DNA of 16,904 bases from CAZUVQ01 sp964623915 (GTDB taxonomy: Bacteria; Bacillota; Clostridia; UMGS1883; UMGS1540): positions 1-16,904 of the forward strand of contig CAZUVQ010000032.1 of the NCBI GenBank assembly GCA_964623915.1, given 5' to 3'. A program made the position numbers and the translations under genes. Shown here piece after piece: positions 1-7,334 of this stretch; position 1 is the first letter of the stretch, and every line of letters starts with the position of its first letter. The notes beneath the pieces were generated by a model. The model did not search any database. It saw only the letters and a program-made list of their open reading frames with translations, and had not been told where the DNA came from.

Positions 1-158
1 CCCTTTTCCAAAGCCGTTTTTTCGGCAAGGCTTGCAAATTCACGTTCTGTTTTTGCACTGTTTAAAAACTTTTTATATCCCTCGCTGAATGCGAAAACTT
101 CTTCTTTTGATACCTCAGGCTTTTTCCACCCGTTTTCAGTCTTATATGAGAAATCCAT
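1..158 (-). CDS. M18-family zinc aminopeptidase, N-terminal fragment (runs off the window)
   Basis: Only the first 52 codons are present; the gene continues past base 1. The protein starts MDFSYKTENGWKKPEVSKEE and goes on with FAFSEGYKKFLNSAKTERE. From memory of the family this is the typical amino end of clostridial M18 (aspartyl aminopeptidase-like) enzymes, which are cytosolic dinuclear-zinc exopeptidases that trim N-terminal residues from peptides. The ATG at 158 follows GAAAGGA with a suitable gap, which fixes the start. It lies 27 bases after the ftsH stop on the same strand with no terminator hairpin between, so it is probably the last visible member of the long operon; peptide clean-up after FtsH proteolysis would fit. 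The metal-binding and catalytic residues lie outside the window, so the call rests on the N-terminal motif only. Confidence 0.72.
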   Translation of the reverse strand, partial: MDFSYKTENGWKKPEVSKEEVFAFSEGYKKFLNSAKTEREFASLAEKTALEK

Positions 159-185
159 GTTTTTGTCCTTTCAAACTCCATTTAT

Positions 186-2051
186 CTATTCTTGGCTATC
201 TTCTGTTTGTTCTGTTTTAATATCTTTGAAAAGCGCCTCAAATTCCTCTCCGTCAAGCTTTTCTTTTTCAAGCAAGAGAGAAGCGATTTCATGAAGTTTA
301 TCTATGTTTTCCGAAAGCCTACCTTTACATTCATTAAAACAATCGTTAATTATTTTTCTTATTTCTCCATCAATTTCAGAAGCTACAAGCTCGCTGTAAT
401 TCTGCGTATGGCTGAAATCCTTTCCAAGGAAAACCTCATCGCTTACAGAGCCAAATGTCATCGGCCCAAGCTTTTCACTCATACCATATTTTGTTACCAT
501 CTGACGTGCAATGGCAGTAGCACGGTCAAGGTCATTCGAGGCACCGGTGCTGATATCGTCAAGCACTAAGTGCTCTGCAACCCTGCCACCCAAAAGCACA
601 GTAATTTGAGAGAGCATTTCCTGTCTGCTTGTATAGAATTTATCCTCGCTTGGCAATGACATGGTGTATCCGCCTGTCCTGCCTCTGGGAATAATTGAAA
701 TCTGATGAACAGGATCCTGATTTGGTGTAAGCCTTGTAATTAAGGCATGACCGGCTTCATGATAAGCGGTAAGCTTTTTAGCCTTATCGCTCATTATCCT
801 TGTTTTCTTTTCGGGGCCGGCAACAACCTTAATCATAGCTTCTTCGAGATCTTCTTTGCCGATTTTCTTCTTATGTTTTCTCGCTGCAAGAATTGCACTT
901 TCATTCATAAGATTTTCAAGGTCAGCACCTGTAAATCCGGCAGTTGTTTTAGATACTACGGAGAGGTCAACATCATCATCCAGCGGCTTGCCCTTTGAAT
1001 GCACTTTAAGTATGGCTTCTCTTCCGCCGACATCCGGAACACCAACTACAACCTGTCTGTCAAACCTTCCGGGGCGCAGAAGTGCCGGGTCAAGTATATC
1101 AGGTCTGTTTGTGGCAGCAATAATTATAACGCCTTCGTTGACACCGAAACCGTCCATTTCAACAAGCAACTGATTAAGTGTTTGTTCGCGCTCGTCATGA
1201 CCGCCACCAAGGCCTGCACCTCTGTGCCGTCCAACGGCATCAATTTCATCAATAAATACAATGGATGGTGAATTCTTTTTTGCCTGTTCGAAAAGATCAC
1301 GCACACGGGAAGCACCGACACCGACGAACATTTCAACAAAATCACTACCGCTTATGCTGAAAAAGGGGACACCGGCTTCGCCTGCAACAGCTTTTGCAAG
1401 AAGTGTTTTTCCGGTTCCGGGAGGGCCTATTAAAAGCACTCCTTTTGGTATTCTTGCACCAAGCTCAATAAATCTTTTAGGTTCTTTGAGAAAATCTACT
1501 ATTTCCTTAAGCTCCTCTTTTTCCTCATCTTCGCCTGCAACATCATCAAAGGATTTTTTGCTTGCCGAGTCCACATTCATTTTAACGTGGCTTTTCCCAA
1601 AGGATAAAGCACCTCTGCCGCCACCGCCACCCTGTGATTGTTGCATAAAAAAGAACCAGAACACAATAAATATCACAATAATCACAATAGTGGGAAGCAT
1701 TGAAAGCCATAATGGCATTGATTCCGGAGGTACCATTGTAAGATTTAATTTATTGTCATCTACTTGTTGCCGAATTATATCTCCCGCATGCTGATACAAA
1801 ACATCAACAGATTCAATTTTAACATTTATGGTATGATACTTCTTTCCCTCATAGGTAACAGGTTCTTTAAGAGTTGCCCTAACAATCTGTTCCTCTACAT
1901 ACATTTCGGTAATTTCGCCCGATTTTAAATAACCCATAAAATCGGTAAAGGATATTTCATATTCGCTTCCCATATTCAGCATTGAATACAGAAAAGCGAT
2001 TACAATAAACAAGATAATATAAAAACTTATGTTTTTGAAAAATTTCCCCAT
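186..2051 (-). CDS. ftsH: FtsH, ATP-dependent membrane zinc metalloprotease
   Basis: This is a membrane-anchored hexameric AAA+ protease that extracts and degrades misfolded membrane proteins and regulators. At 621 residues it is of usual length. A first transmembrane helix lies at about 8-24, an extracytoplasmic domain follows, and a second helix lies at about 116-136, then a glycine-rich linker (about 141-146). The AAA module has Walker A GPPGTGKT (209-216), Walker B VFIDEID (265-271) and second-region-of-homology arginines in RPGRFDR (326-332). The protease domain has HEAGH (431-435); the third zinc ligand is probably the aspartate of STGASNDL near 507. The reading frame is open up to 2096, but the ATG at 2051 is chosen because AAAGGAGG sits 8 bases before it and MGKFFKN is a normal FtsH start. 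It follows hpt by 91 bases in the common tilS-hpt-ftsH order. Confidence 0.97.
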   Translation of the reverse strand: MGKFFKNISFYIILFIVIAFLYSMLNMGSEYEISFTDFMGYLKSGEITEMYVEEQIVRATLKEPVTYEGKKYHTINVKIESVDVLYQHAGDIIRQQVDDNKLNLTMVPPESMPLWLSMLPTIVIIVIFIVFWFFFMQQSQGGGGGRGALSFGKSHVKMNVDSASKKSFDDVAGEDEEKEELKEIVDFLKEPKRFIELGARIPKGVLLIGPPGTGKTLLAKAVAGEAGVPFFSISGSDFVEMFVGVGASRVRDLFEQAKKNSPSIVFIDEIDAVGRHRGAGLGGGHDEREQTLNQLLVEMDGFGVNEGVIIIAATNRPDILDPALLRPGRFDRQVVVGVPDVGGREAILKVHSKGKPLDDDVDLSVVSKTTAGFTGADLENLMNESAILAARKHKKKIGKEDLEEAMIKVVAGPEKKTRIMSDKAKKLTAYHEAGHALITRLTPNQDPVHQISIIPRGRTGGYTMSLPSEDKFYTSRQEMLSQITVLLGGRVAEHLVLDDISTGASNDLDRATAIARQMVTKYGMSEKLGPMTFGSVSDEVFLGKDFSHTQNYSELVASEIDGEIRKIINDCFNECKGRLSENIDKLHEIASLLLEKEKLDGEEFEALFKDIKTEQTEDSQE

Positions 2052-2142
2052 AACGAAATACCTCCTTTCTTTTGGAGTCTCAAAAAAGTTTAACATAAAC
2101 TGCCCGAATATACAAGCAACTTTACAAAAAATTTACGTTTTA

Positions 2143-2685
2143 TTATATATTTTCATATATTAATGGTTTAAGAATACCAACAAACGGAAGGTTACGGTAT
2201 TTTTCCGCAAAGTCAAGCCCATAGCCAACAACAAATTCGTCAGGGATTTCAAAGCCGACGTAATCAGCAACTACAGGAGCTTTTCGCCTTGCAGGCTTAT
2301 CAAGTATAGTACAGATTTTAACGCTTTCTGCACCACGGTTTTCCAAAACCTTTGTAATATAATTAAGGGTTAGGCCGCTGTCGAGTATATCTTCAACAAT
2401 AAGAACGTGCATGCCCCTAATATCTCTGTCAAGGTCTTTTCTGATTTCAACAACGCCGCTTGTTCTTGTGGAAGCACCATAGCTTGATACTGCCATAAAA
2501 TCAACAGCAACGGGAATTTTAATAGCCCTTATCAAATCTGCGGCAAAAATAAAACCGCCCTTTAAAACAGATATGATTATGAGGTTTTTGCCTTTATAAT
2601 CCTCTGAAATTTGTTTTCCGAGTTCGAGTGTTTTACTCCTCAAGTCATCCTCTTTTATAAGTACCTTTTCAATGTCACCTAACAT
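2143..2685 (-). CDS. hpt: Hypoxanthine(-guanine) phosphoribosyltransferase
   Basis: This cytosolic purine-salvage enzyme joins hypoxanthine (and usually guanine) to PRPP, giving IMP or GMP. The 180-residue length is normal. The PRPP-binding loop VLIVEDILDSGLTL is at 94-107 with the acidic pair E98-D99 and the likely catalytic aspartate D102. LKGG (41-44) matches the pyrophosphate-binding loop, SSYG (67-70) the flexible lid, and FVVGYGLDFAEKYRNLPFVG (151-170) the C-terminal base-binding region. The ATG at 2685 has GAAGGA a few bases upstream. It starts 15 bases after the tilS stop and is surely co-transcribed with it, an arrangement widely conserved in Firmicutes. Nothing in the sequence is broken or unusual. 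Confidence 0.96.
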   Translation of the reverse strand: MLGDIEKVLIKEDDLRSKTLELGKQISEDYKGKNLIIISVLKGGFIFAADLIRAIKIPVAVDFMAVSSYGASTRTSGVVEIRKDLDRDIRGMHVLIVEDILDSGLTLNYITKVLENRGAESVKICTILDKPARRKAPVVADYVGFEIPDEFVVGYGLDFAEKYRNLPFVGILKPLIYENI

Positions 2686-2700
2686 ATTGTATCCTTCTTC

Positions 2701-4017
2701 CTATCGTATTATTATGAATAATGTCCGATTGTTGTCACTGGCTATAAAGCTGTTATCAACTCTTTCGCCAACAACGGCTATGTGACCGTTACACGTAATA
2801 ACGGGTATTTTCCATCTTTCATGCTGTGGTATTTTCTCGTCAATAAAATAATCTTTAACCTTTTTCGTTCCAATCATATTGCACGGTGAAAACCTATCGC
2901 CGTCACGTCTTGAACGGACTTCGTATTTTCCGTCACAATACTTAATTATTATATGATTGCCTTGTGGTTTATGACAGGTAATCAAAATATTTTTCCTGAT
3001 TTCTCTAATATATATTTCCTTTTCCGGTTCAAGATTATAAGAATAATCTTTCTTTTCTGCAGGAGTTTCAATTATTATTTTGTCATAGCTTTTATATGCT
3101 GTTTTGTTGCAGGGGAAGACATGCTTTTTCCCCGTTTGTGATTTTGATAATGCAAAAATGGCTTCAATATCGTTTTGAGAGGGTTTTATACCTGCTATCT
3201 TTAAAGCTTTCAACAAAATCCTTATGGCGATGGGAGGGGGGTTATCATTCAATGATTTTGCTGTGATTATAACTTTTTCACCGTCAACCGTTACTCCGCC
3301 TGCCTTCTCTGAAAGCTCTAAAATAAAATCATCGTCTGCGGTTACAGCTTTTGCAGCACGCATTATTGCATCTGTCACCGAAGGATTATATTCCCTCATA
3401 AGTGGTAATATATTAAGCCTTACAAAATTTCTTTTGTATTTATCCTCTTTATTTGTTTCATCCTCAATATATGGGATATTATTAAATTTTAAATACTCCT
3501 CAATTTCTTTTCTTGATATATCAATAAGAGGTCTCCCCACGCCGTCCTCACGCACCGGGGCAATTCCTCTCAGCCCATGAGAGCCGCTTCCGCGCATTAG
3601 GTGCATTAAAACTGTTTCTGCACTGTCCTCTTTATTATGTGCCGTTAATATTATGCGGCTATGTGTTTCTTTTGCCACCTCAAAAAAGAATTTATATCGC
3701 TGTGTTCTGCCGGTGCTTTCCTCAGATTCACCTGTAGTTTTCGCGATTTTCGCAATATCGGCGCTGTACAGGAAAAAAGGAACGTTGTTTTTCTCGCACA
3801 TCGAGCGAACAAAATCCTCGTCTCTTTTTGCTGTTTTGCGAAGGTTATGGTTAATATGTGCACAGTTTATTGTGATTTTCAGTTGTGTTCTCACAGATAA
3901 AAGCAATGAAAAGAGACATACACTGTCAGCCCCGCCTGAAACGGCAACCACAACGCTGTCAGTCTCTGAAAACATATTATGCTCTTTTATGTTTTTATAG
4001 AATTTTTCTTTTATCAT
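2701..4017 (-). CDS. tilS: tRNA(Ile)-lysidine synthetase TilS
   Basis: TilS uses ATP and lysine to convert C34 of the CAU-anticodon isoleucine tRNA to lysidine, which switches its charging from Met to Ile and its codon from AUG to AUA; it is essential in most bacteria. The PP-loop ATP pyrophosphatase motif SGGADS is at 27-32, and the N-terminal ATPase domain includes NCAHINHNLR and HNKEDSAETVLMHLMRGSG. A substrate-specificity region follows. The end (VRSRRDGDRFSPCNMIGTKK, then VKDYFIDEKIP) is the typical TilS C-terminal domain. The 438 residues are normal. The ATG at 4017 has AAAGGA about 10 bases upstream. It lies 19 bases after dnaB and 15 before hpt. Confidence 0.96.
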   Translation of the reverse strand: MIKEKFYKNIKEHNMFSETDSVVVAVSGGADSVCLFSLLLSVRTQLKITINCAHINHNLRKTAKRDEDFVRSMCEKNNVPFFLYSADIAKIAKTTGESEESTGRTQRYKFFFEVAKETHSRIILTAHNKEDSAETVLMHLMRGSGSHGLRGIAPVREDGVGRPLIDISRKEIEEYLKFNNIPYIEDETNKEDKYKRNFVRLNILPLMREYNPSVTDAIMRAAKAVTADDDFILELSEKAGGVTVDGEKVIITAKSLNDNPPPIAIRILLKALKIAGIKPSQNDIEAIFALSKSQTGKKHVFPCNKTAYKSYDKIIIETPAEKKDYSYNLEPEKEIYIREIRKNILITCHKPQGNHIIIKYCDGKYEVRSRRDGDRFSPCNMIGTKKVKDYFIDEKIPQHERWKIPVITCNGHIAVVGERVDNSFIASDNNRTLFIIIR

Positions 4018-4036
4018 TAATGGCAGTTCCTTTGAA

Positions 4037-5356
4037 TTAATGTGTAGTGTCTACATCCATAAATGAAGTAAATTCACCTCTCCATACCAAGGAAATTGTT
4101 CCCGTTGAACCGTTTCTGTGCTTTGCTATGATACATTCCGCAAGGTTTCTTTCCTCAGGAGGCAAATCATCCGCATTTTTTCTGTTTAAAAAGAGAACTA
4201 TGTCAGCATCCTGCTCAATAGCACCGGATTCACGCAAATCACTCAATATGGGGTGCTCACGTGTTTCAGAAGCACGGCTCAGCTGTGAAAGTGTTATTAT
4301 CGGTACTCCCAAGTCCTTTGCCATGATTTTAAGTGAACGTGATATCTCTGATATTTCCTGTTGGCGGCTTTCGTGCCTGCTACCGCCATCAATAAGCTGA
4401 AGATAGTCAATAACAACCAATCCAAGACCATTTTCAAGCTTTAGTCTGCGGCATTTTGCTCTCATTTCAGATACGGTTATGCCGGGGGTATCATCAATGT
4501 AAATTGGCTGCCTGACAAGGGTGCCCAAGGCATGAGAAATCTTTTTCATGTCATTCATTTTCAGGTCGCCTATCCTAATTTTTTCACTGTCAACCTTTGC
4601 CTCACTCCATAAAAGCCTGTTCACAAGCTGTTCGCGTGACATTTCAAGGCTGAATACAGCGACGCTTTCATTTGTGCTTTTTGCAGCATTTGCCGCAATA
4701 TTTAATGCAAAGCTTGTTTTTCCTATACCGGTTCTTGCGGCAAGAATAATAAGGTCAGTCTTGTGCAGACCGGCCGTCAGTTCATCAAGCTTTTTATAGC
4801 CTGTGGGTATACCTGATATTTTGCCGCCGGCTTCACGCATTTTTTCAATTGCTTTAATATTCTCAGGCAGAATATCCCTGATGTGATAAAACCCACGGTT
4901 AGTTCTGTTTTGCAAAATGTTAAAAATCTTCTGTTCAGCACTGTCTAAAACAGCTGAAACCTCATTTTTCTCATCGAAGCACATTTTAGAAATATCACCG
5001 GCAACTTCGATAAGGCTGCGCAGAACGGACTTTTCTTTTATTATATTTATATAATACTTGATATTTTCAGTAGTTGAAACAGAATTGGTTATATGACCTA
5101 TATAACTTACGCCGCCGACCAAATCAAGCTTGTCCCGAAGTTCATTACTGAGCGTAACAATATCCACCGGTTTACTCTCTGTGAAAAGCTGAAGCAACGC
5201 TTCGTATATAGTTTTATGCTGTTCAAGATAGAAATCATCAGTATGTAATTTCTCGATGGCCTTTGTAAGGGCATCGGGATTTATTATCATGCTTCCTAAA
5301 ACAGCCTGCTCAGCTTCAAGGCTATACGGCATAGATTTTCCTATGGGCATATCCAT
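4037..5356 (-). CDS. dnaB: Replicative DNA helicase DnaB (DnaC in Bacillus naming)
   Basis: This is the ring-shaped hexameric 5'-3' helicase that unwinds DNA at the replication fork and recruits primase. The N-terminal domain begins YSLEAEQAVLGSMI (11-24). The RecA-like C-terminal domain has Walker A ARTGIGKT (207-214), Walker B VVIDYLQLI (314-322), SQLSRASETREHPILSDLRE (357-376), SGAIEQDADIVLFLNR (377-392) and the arginine-finger region KHRNGSTG (412-419). The 439 residues are normal and I see no intein. ATGs occur at codons 1 and 3; the first, at 5356, is kept, with AAAGGAAC about 10 bases upstream. It lies 30 bases after rplI, a common pairing in Firmicutes. The Walker A core is slightly unusual (RTGIGKT where RPSMGKT or RPGMGKT is common) but should still bind ATP. 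Confidence 0.96.
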   Translation of the reverse strand: MDMPIGKSMPYSLEAEQAVLGSMIINPDALTKAIEKLHTDDFYLEQHKTIYEALLQLFTESKPVDIVTLSNELRDKLDLVGGVSYIGHITNSVSTTENIKYYINIIKEKSVLRSLIEVAGDISKMCFDEKNEVSAVLDSAEQKIFNILQNRTNRGFYHIRDILPENIKAIEKMREAGGKISGIPTGYKKLDELTAGLHKTDLIILAARTGIGKTSFALNIAANAAKSTNESVAVFSLEMSREQLVNRLLWSEAKVDSEKIRIGDLKMNDMKKISHALGTLVRQPIYIDDTPGITVSEMRAKCRRLKLENGLGLVVIDYLQLIDGGSRHESRQQEISEISRSLKIMAKDLGVPIITLSQLSRASETREHPILSDLRESGAIEQDADIVLFLNRKNADDLPPEERNLAECIIAKHRNGSTGTISLVWRGEFTSFMDVDTTH

Positions 5357-5386
5357 TATTATATCGTTCCTTTCGAATATCCTGCG

Positions 5387-5830
5387 TTACTCACTGTCTA
5401 CCATTACCTTTACTTTGGCAGTAATTTTAGGGTAAACCTTTACATCAACCTCTGTAATTCCAACTGCTTTTATATCGCTCATGACTAACTTGCGCTTATC
5501 AAGAACAACATGAAGCTGCATTTTTATAGCATCAGCGACAGCCAGAGATGTTATTGAGCCGAAAAGCTTGCCGTTGTCACCTGATTTTGCCTTGAGATTT
5601 ATGGTTTTCCCGTTCAGCGTGTCAGCTAAATTCTGTGCGGCCAGTCTTTCCTGCTCCTTGTGATAAGCAGCTGAATTTTCTCTGCCCTTATAATCATTGA
5701 CAGCGGCTTTCGTTGCCTCTGTGGCAAGGCCTTTAGGTAGCAGAAAATTTCTTGCATATCCATCGGAAACCTCAATCATTTGTCCCTTTTTGCCTTGACT
5801 TTTCACGTCACATGTTAAAATAACTTTCAT
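5387..5830 (-). CDS. rplI: 50S ribosomal protein bL9
   Basis: bL9 binds 23S rRNA near the base of the L1 stalk and helps keep the reading frame. The protein is 147 residues. The N-terminal domain MKVILTCDVKSQGKKGQMIE is followed by the signature VSDGYARNFLLPKGLA, then a helical connector rich in K, E and A, then the C-terminal domain with GKLFGSIT. The frame is open up to 5881, but the ATG at 5830 is chosen because bL9 N-termini are strongly conserved as MKVIL. The ribosome binding site before it is weak (AAAGG is 13 bases away), while an upstream in-frame ATG at 5872 has AGGGAAG 8 to 9 bases before it and would add 14 residues. That oddity and the repeats in the leader are reported separately. 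Confidence 0.94.
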   Translation of the reverse strand: MKVILTCDVKSQGKKGQMIEVSDGYARNFLLPKGLATEATKAAVNDYKGRENSAAYHKEQERLAAQNLADTLNGKTINLKAKSGDNGKLFGSITSLAVADAIKMQLHVVLDKRKLVMSDIKAVGITEVDVKVYPKITAKVKVMVDSE

Positions 5831-5910
5831 AATATTGACCCAAGCCTTTCTGCCCACAAAACAAAAAAACATTCTGCGCACTTCCCTGTGGGCAGGGAGG
5901 TGGCATGCAT
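5831..5910 (-). promoter_or_regulatory. rplI leader with competing inverted repeats
   Basis: Read on the minus strand, this 80-base gap between yybS and rplI holds CTGCCCAC (5895-5888). It can pair perfectly with GTGGGCAG (5857-5850), whose last base overlaps the AAAGG before rplI. It can instead pair imperfectly, with one C:C mismatch, with GTGCGCAG (5881-5874), a hairpin followed by a run of seven T, a G and four T. A third small hairpin, TCCCTG-CCCA-CAGGGA (5898-5883), uses the same bases. The three are mutually exclusive. This is visible in the sequence; that it regulates rplI or dnaB is inference. Confidence 0.4.
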
Positions 5911-6834
5911 TTATTGCTCTACAAGCCTACCTGCTTCAAACTTTAATTTTCTGAAATTTCTGTTGCTGTCAATAAGCCCCATTATACTCCAAACACTCAT
6001 TGGAAACACAAGAAGCAGTGATAATAAAACTGAAAAAAACAAAACGATTATTCGAGATACCTTTGGCAATCTCGTTTTAGACAGCCAGTATGAGCATACC
6101 GAAATACCACAGAAAACGAACATACTTGATAATACCAGATAAACATTCAAAGCAATTGCATCAGTACCTACGGCCCATGCTATAAGTAGAAATATCATAT
6201 ATATTCCTGCAAAACCACGGCTTAGGTAAAGCTGCGAAAATGAAGGTAATCCGGTAAGCCTTTTACCGCTTTTACGCATAAAATGAATTGAAGTCACATA
6301 AACCGATAAGCTGATTATACTGGAAGAAATAACTATAAGAGCAGGTAAAATCAAATCCATTTCAACATAAAGCAATTCTATTATTTCTTCAGTTTTAAAA
6401 CTTGCAGGCAAGAGATGCTGCAAGCTTTTAATATCCTCAATCACGTCACCGAAAAGCAGCGTTACAGCCGAGGAATCAGTCCGCCTCATTTCCAAGTACA
6501 AAAGTGCGGCAAATGCAAATGTTTGTGCAAAAATTGCCGGAATGACCGTCCATGCAAAGGTCTTATTCTTATTTAATCCCAATCCAATTAAAAAAGACGT
6601 AGGGATAACCATGGCACAGATTATCACAACAGCTGTTATGCTCATTTTGTTGACAAGGTAAACAGCAAGGACAGCAACAAAAGTCATCACAAGAAAACTT
6701 TTATGCCCATAAAGCCCAAAGCAAGTGCATAGCGTGATTCCCATAAGCAGGGCAGATAAGAGGTATAGCCCCATTATGTGCAGAATCAGTGAAAACAAAA
6801 GAGAAGCATATAGGGAAATTATCGTCTTATGCAC
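5911..6834 (-). CDS. YybS-family (DUF2232) polytopic membrane protein
   Basis: This 307-residue integral membrane protein has about eight hydrophobic segments. The N-terminal half has closely spaced helices (about 5-110). A polar region around 120-150 (TDSSAVTLLFGDVIEDIKSL, ending near PASFKTEEII) may be extracytoplasmic. Further helices follow to about 285. The C-terminal GLIDSNRNFRKL matches the usual end of YybS/DUF2232 proteins, and the position just before rplI-dnaB also fits that family. Its biochemical role is unknown; an energy-coupling-type transport role has been suggested for the family but nothing here proves it. The start is a GTG at 6834 that overlaps the end of the preceding gene by 8 bases, suggesting translational coupling; no strong ribosome binding site is seen. 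The gdpP gene often found between yybS and rplI is absent. Confidence 0.82.
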   Translation of the reverse strand: MHKTIISLYASLLFSLILHIMGLYLLSALLMGITLCTCFGLYGHKSFLVMTFVAVLAVYLVNKMSITAVVIICAMVIPTSFLIGLGLNKNKTFAWTVIPAIFAQTFAFAALLYLEMRRTDSSAVTLLFGDVIEDIKSLQHLLPASFKTEEIIELLYVEMDLILPALIVISSSIISLSVYVTSIHFMRKSGKRLTGLPSFSQLYLSRGFAGIYMIFLLIAWAVGTDAIALNVYLVLSSMFVFCGISVCSYWLSKTRLPKVSRIIVLFFSVLLSLLLVFPMSVWSIMGLIDSNRNFRKLKFEAGRLVEQ

Positions 6835-7135
6835 CTGCTTTGTCCCTTGCTATGCCAATGTGGCGAAGCAGTCCTTTTGTATCTATTTTTAAACTATCGA
6901 TATTGTTTCTCTTAAGTAACTCTTTCATTTTCAAATCTACATTTGTATAACCGATACCCAAAACATCCGAGAGCATATAGGCCTTGACAATGACATCGGC
7001 AAGAGCTTCCGTAACATCACGGCTGTCAGAATACAGTGCAATGCGTTTGTAAAGCTCTGAAGCACTGCTTAGTAAATCTGCTTCAAGATAGCCGGTCAGG
7101 CGAATATTTCTGGTGATATCCAGCTCATCGCGCAT
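6827..7135 (-). CDS. MazG-like family protein (PF12643 type)
   Basis: This is a small helical protein of 102 residues. The start, MRDELDITRNIRLTGYLEAD followed by LLSSASELYKRI, matches the short MazG-like proteins that clostridia carry next to yybS. MazG relatives are all-alpha nucleoside triphosphate pyrophosphohydrolases that remove aberrant NTPs. The acidic EExxE-type metal-binding motif of true MazG is not obvious here; the nearest acidic stretch is DVTEALADVI (39-48). Enzymatic activity is therefore uncertain. The ATG at 7135 has GGAGG 7 bases upstream. It is the first gene of the operon, 8 bases overlapping yybS and about 45 bases downstream of the predicted transcription start. Confidence 0.75.
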   Translation of the reverse strand: MRDELDITRNIRLTGYLEADLLSSASELYKRIALYSDSRDVTEALADVIVKAYMLSDVLGIGYTNVDLKMKELLKRNNIDSLKIDTKGLLRHIGIARDKAGA

Positions 7136-7157
7136 ACAAATACCTCCATATTAAAAA

Positions 7158-7174
7158 TATATCCACAGGATATA
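7158..7174 (-). promoter_or_regulatory. Leader hairpin followed by a T-run, attenuator-like
   Basis: On the minus strand TATATCC-TGT-GGATATA forms a perfect 7-bp stem with a 3-base loop, followed directly by TTTTT, inside the roughly 45-base leader of the MazG-like operon. The stem has only two GC pairs, so it would be a weak terminator at best. On the plus strand the same bases contain ATATCCACA (7159-7167), one mismatch from the DnaA box TTATCCACA. Either reading is speculative. Confidence 0.3.
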
Positions 7175-7186
7175 AAAACATAGCTT

Positions 7187-7215
7187 ATTATATCAAAGAT
7201 CAATCCAAAAGTAAA
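7187..7215 (-). promoter_or_regulatory. Predicted vegetative (sigma-A-type) promoter for the MazG-like/yybS/rplI/dnaB operon
   Basis: On the minus strand, TTTACT (-35, 7215-7210) is followed by a 17-base spacer and a perfect TATAAT (-10, 7192-7187), preceded by TGA, which is an extended -10. Transcription should start near 7180, about 45 bases before the ATG at 7135. Confidence 0.75.
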
Positions 7216-7282
7216 GCGTTTTGCCGAAATAATGCCAAAAAAGTTAAGGTTTTAAAATAACACAAATTAAAGAGAATACTTG

Positions 7283-7311
7283 TTGACATAAACATGTGAT
7301 TATATTATTAT
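7283..7311 (+). promoter_or_regulatory. Predicted strong vegetative promoter for the aldo/keto reductase
   Basis: A perfect TTGACA (7283-7288), a 17-base spacer and TATTAT (7306-7311) lie 23 bases before the reductase ATG. Transcription should start near 7318, leaving a leader of only about 17 bases. No operator is obvious beyond a short ACATGT palindrome inside the spacer. Confidence 0.82.
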
Positions 7312-7334
7312 CTATACTGAAAGGTAGTGGTTAT

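Noticed and set aside
192..1794. Several plus-strand reading frames opposite ftsH, up to 177 codons
   Set aside because: They are antisense to a complete, highly conserved ftsH, show no recognisable domain and lack convincing ribosome binding sites.
2052..2096. ATG at 2096 as start of FtsH, adding 15 residues
   Set aside because: The added residues contain the strong AAAGGAGG site that serves the ATG at 2051, and MGKFFKN is a normal start.
7159..7167. Near-consensus DnaA box as evidence for a replication origin
   Set aside because: It is a single 8-of-9 match with no cluster, no AT-rich unwinding region with repeats and no dnaA/dnaN nearby; dnaB in Firmicutes is not an origin marker by itself.
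7296..7334. GTG at 7296 as start of the aldo/keto reductase, adding 13 residues
   Set aside because: The GTG lies within the promoter spacer, and the ATG at 7335 has a proper ribosome binding site and matches the normal start of the family.
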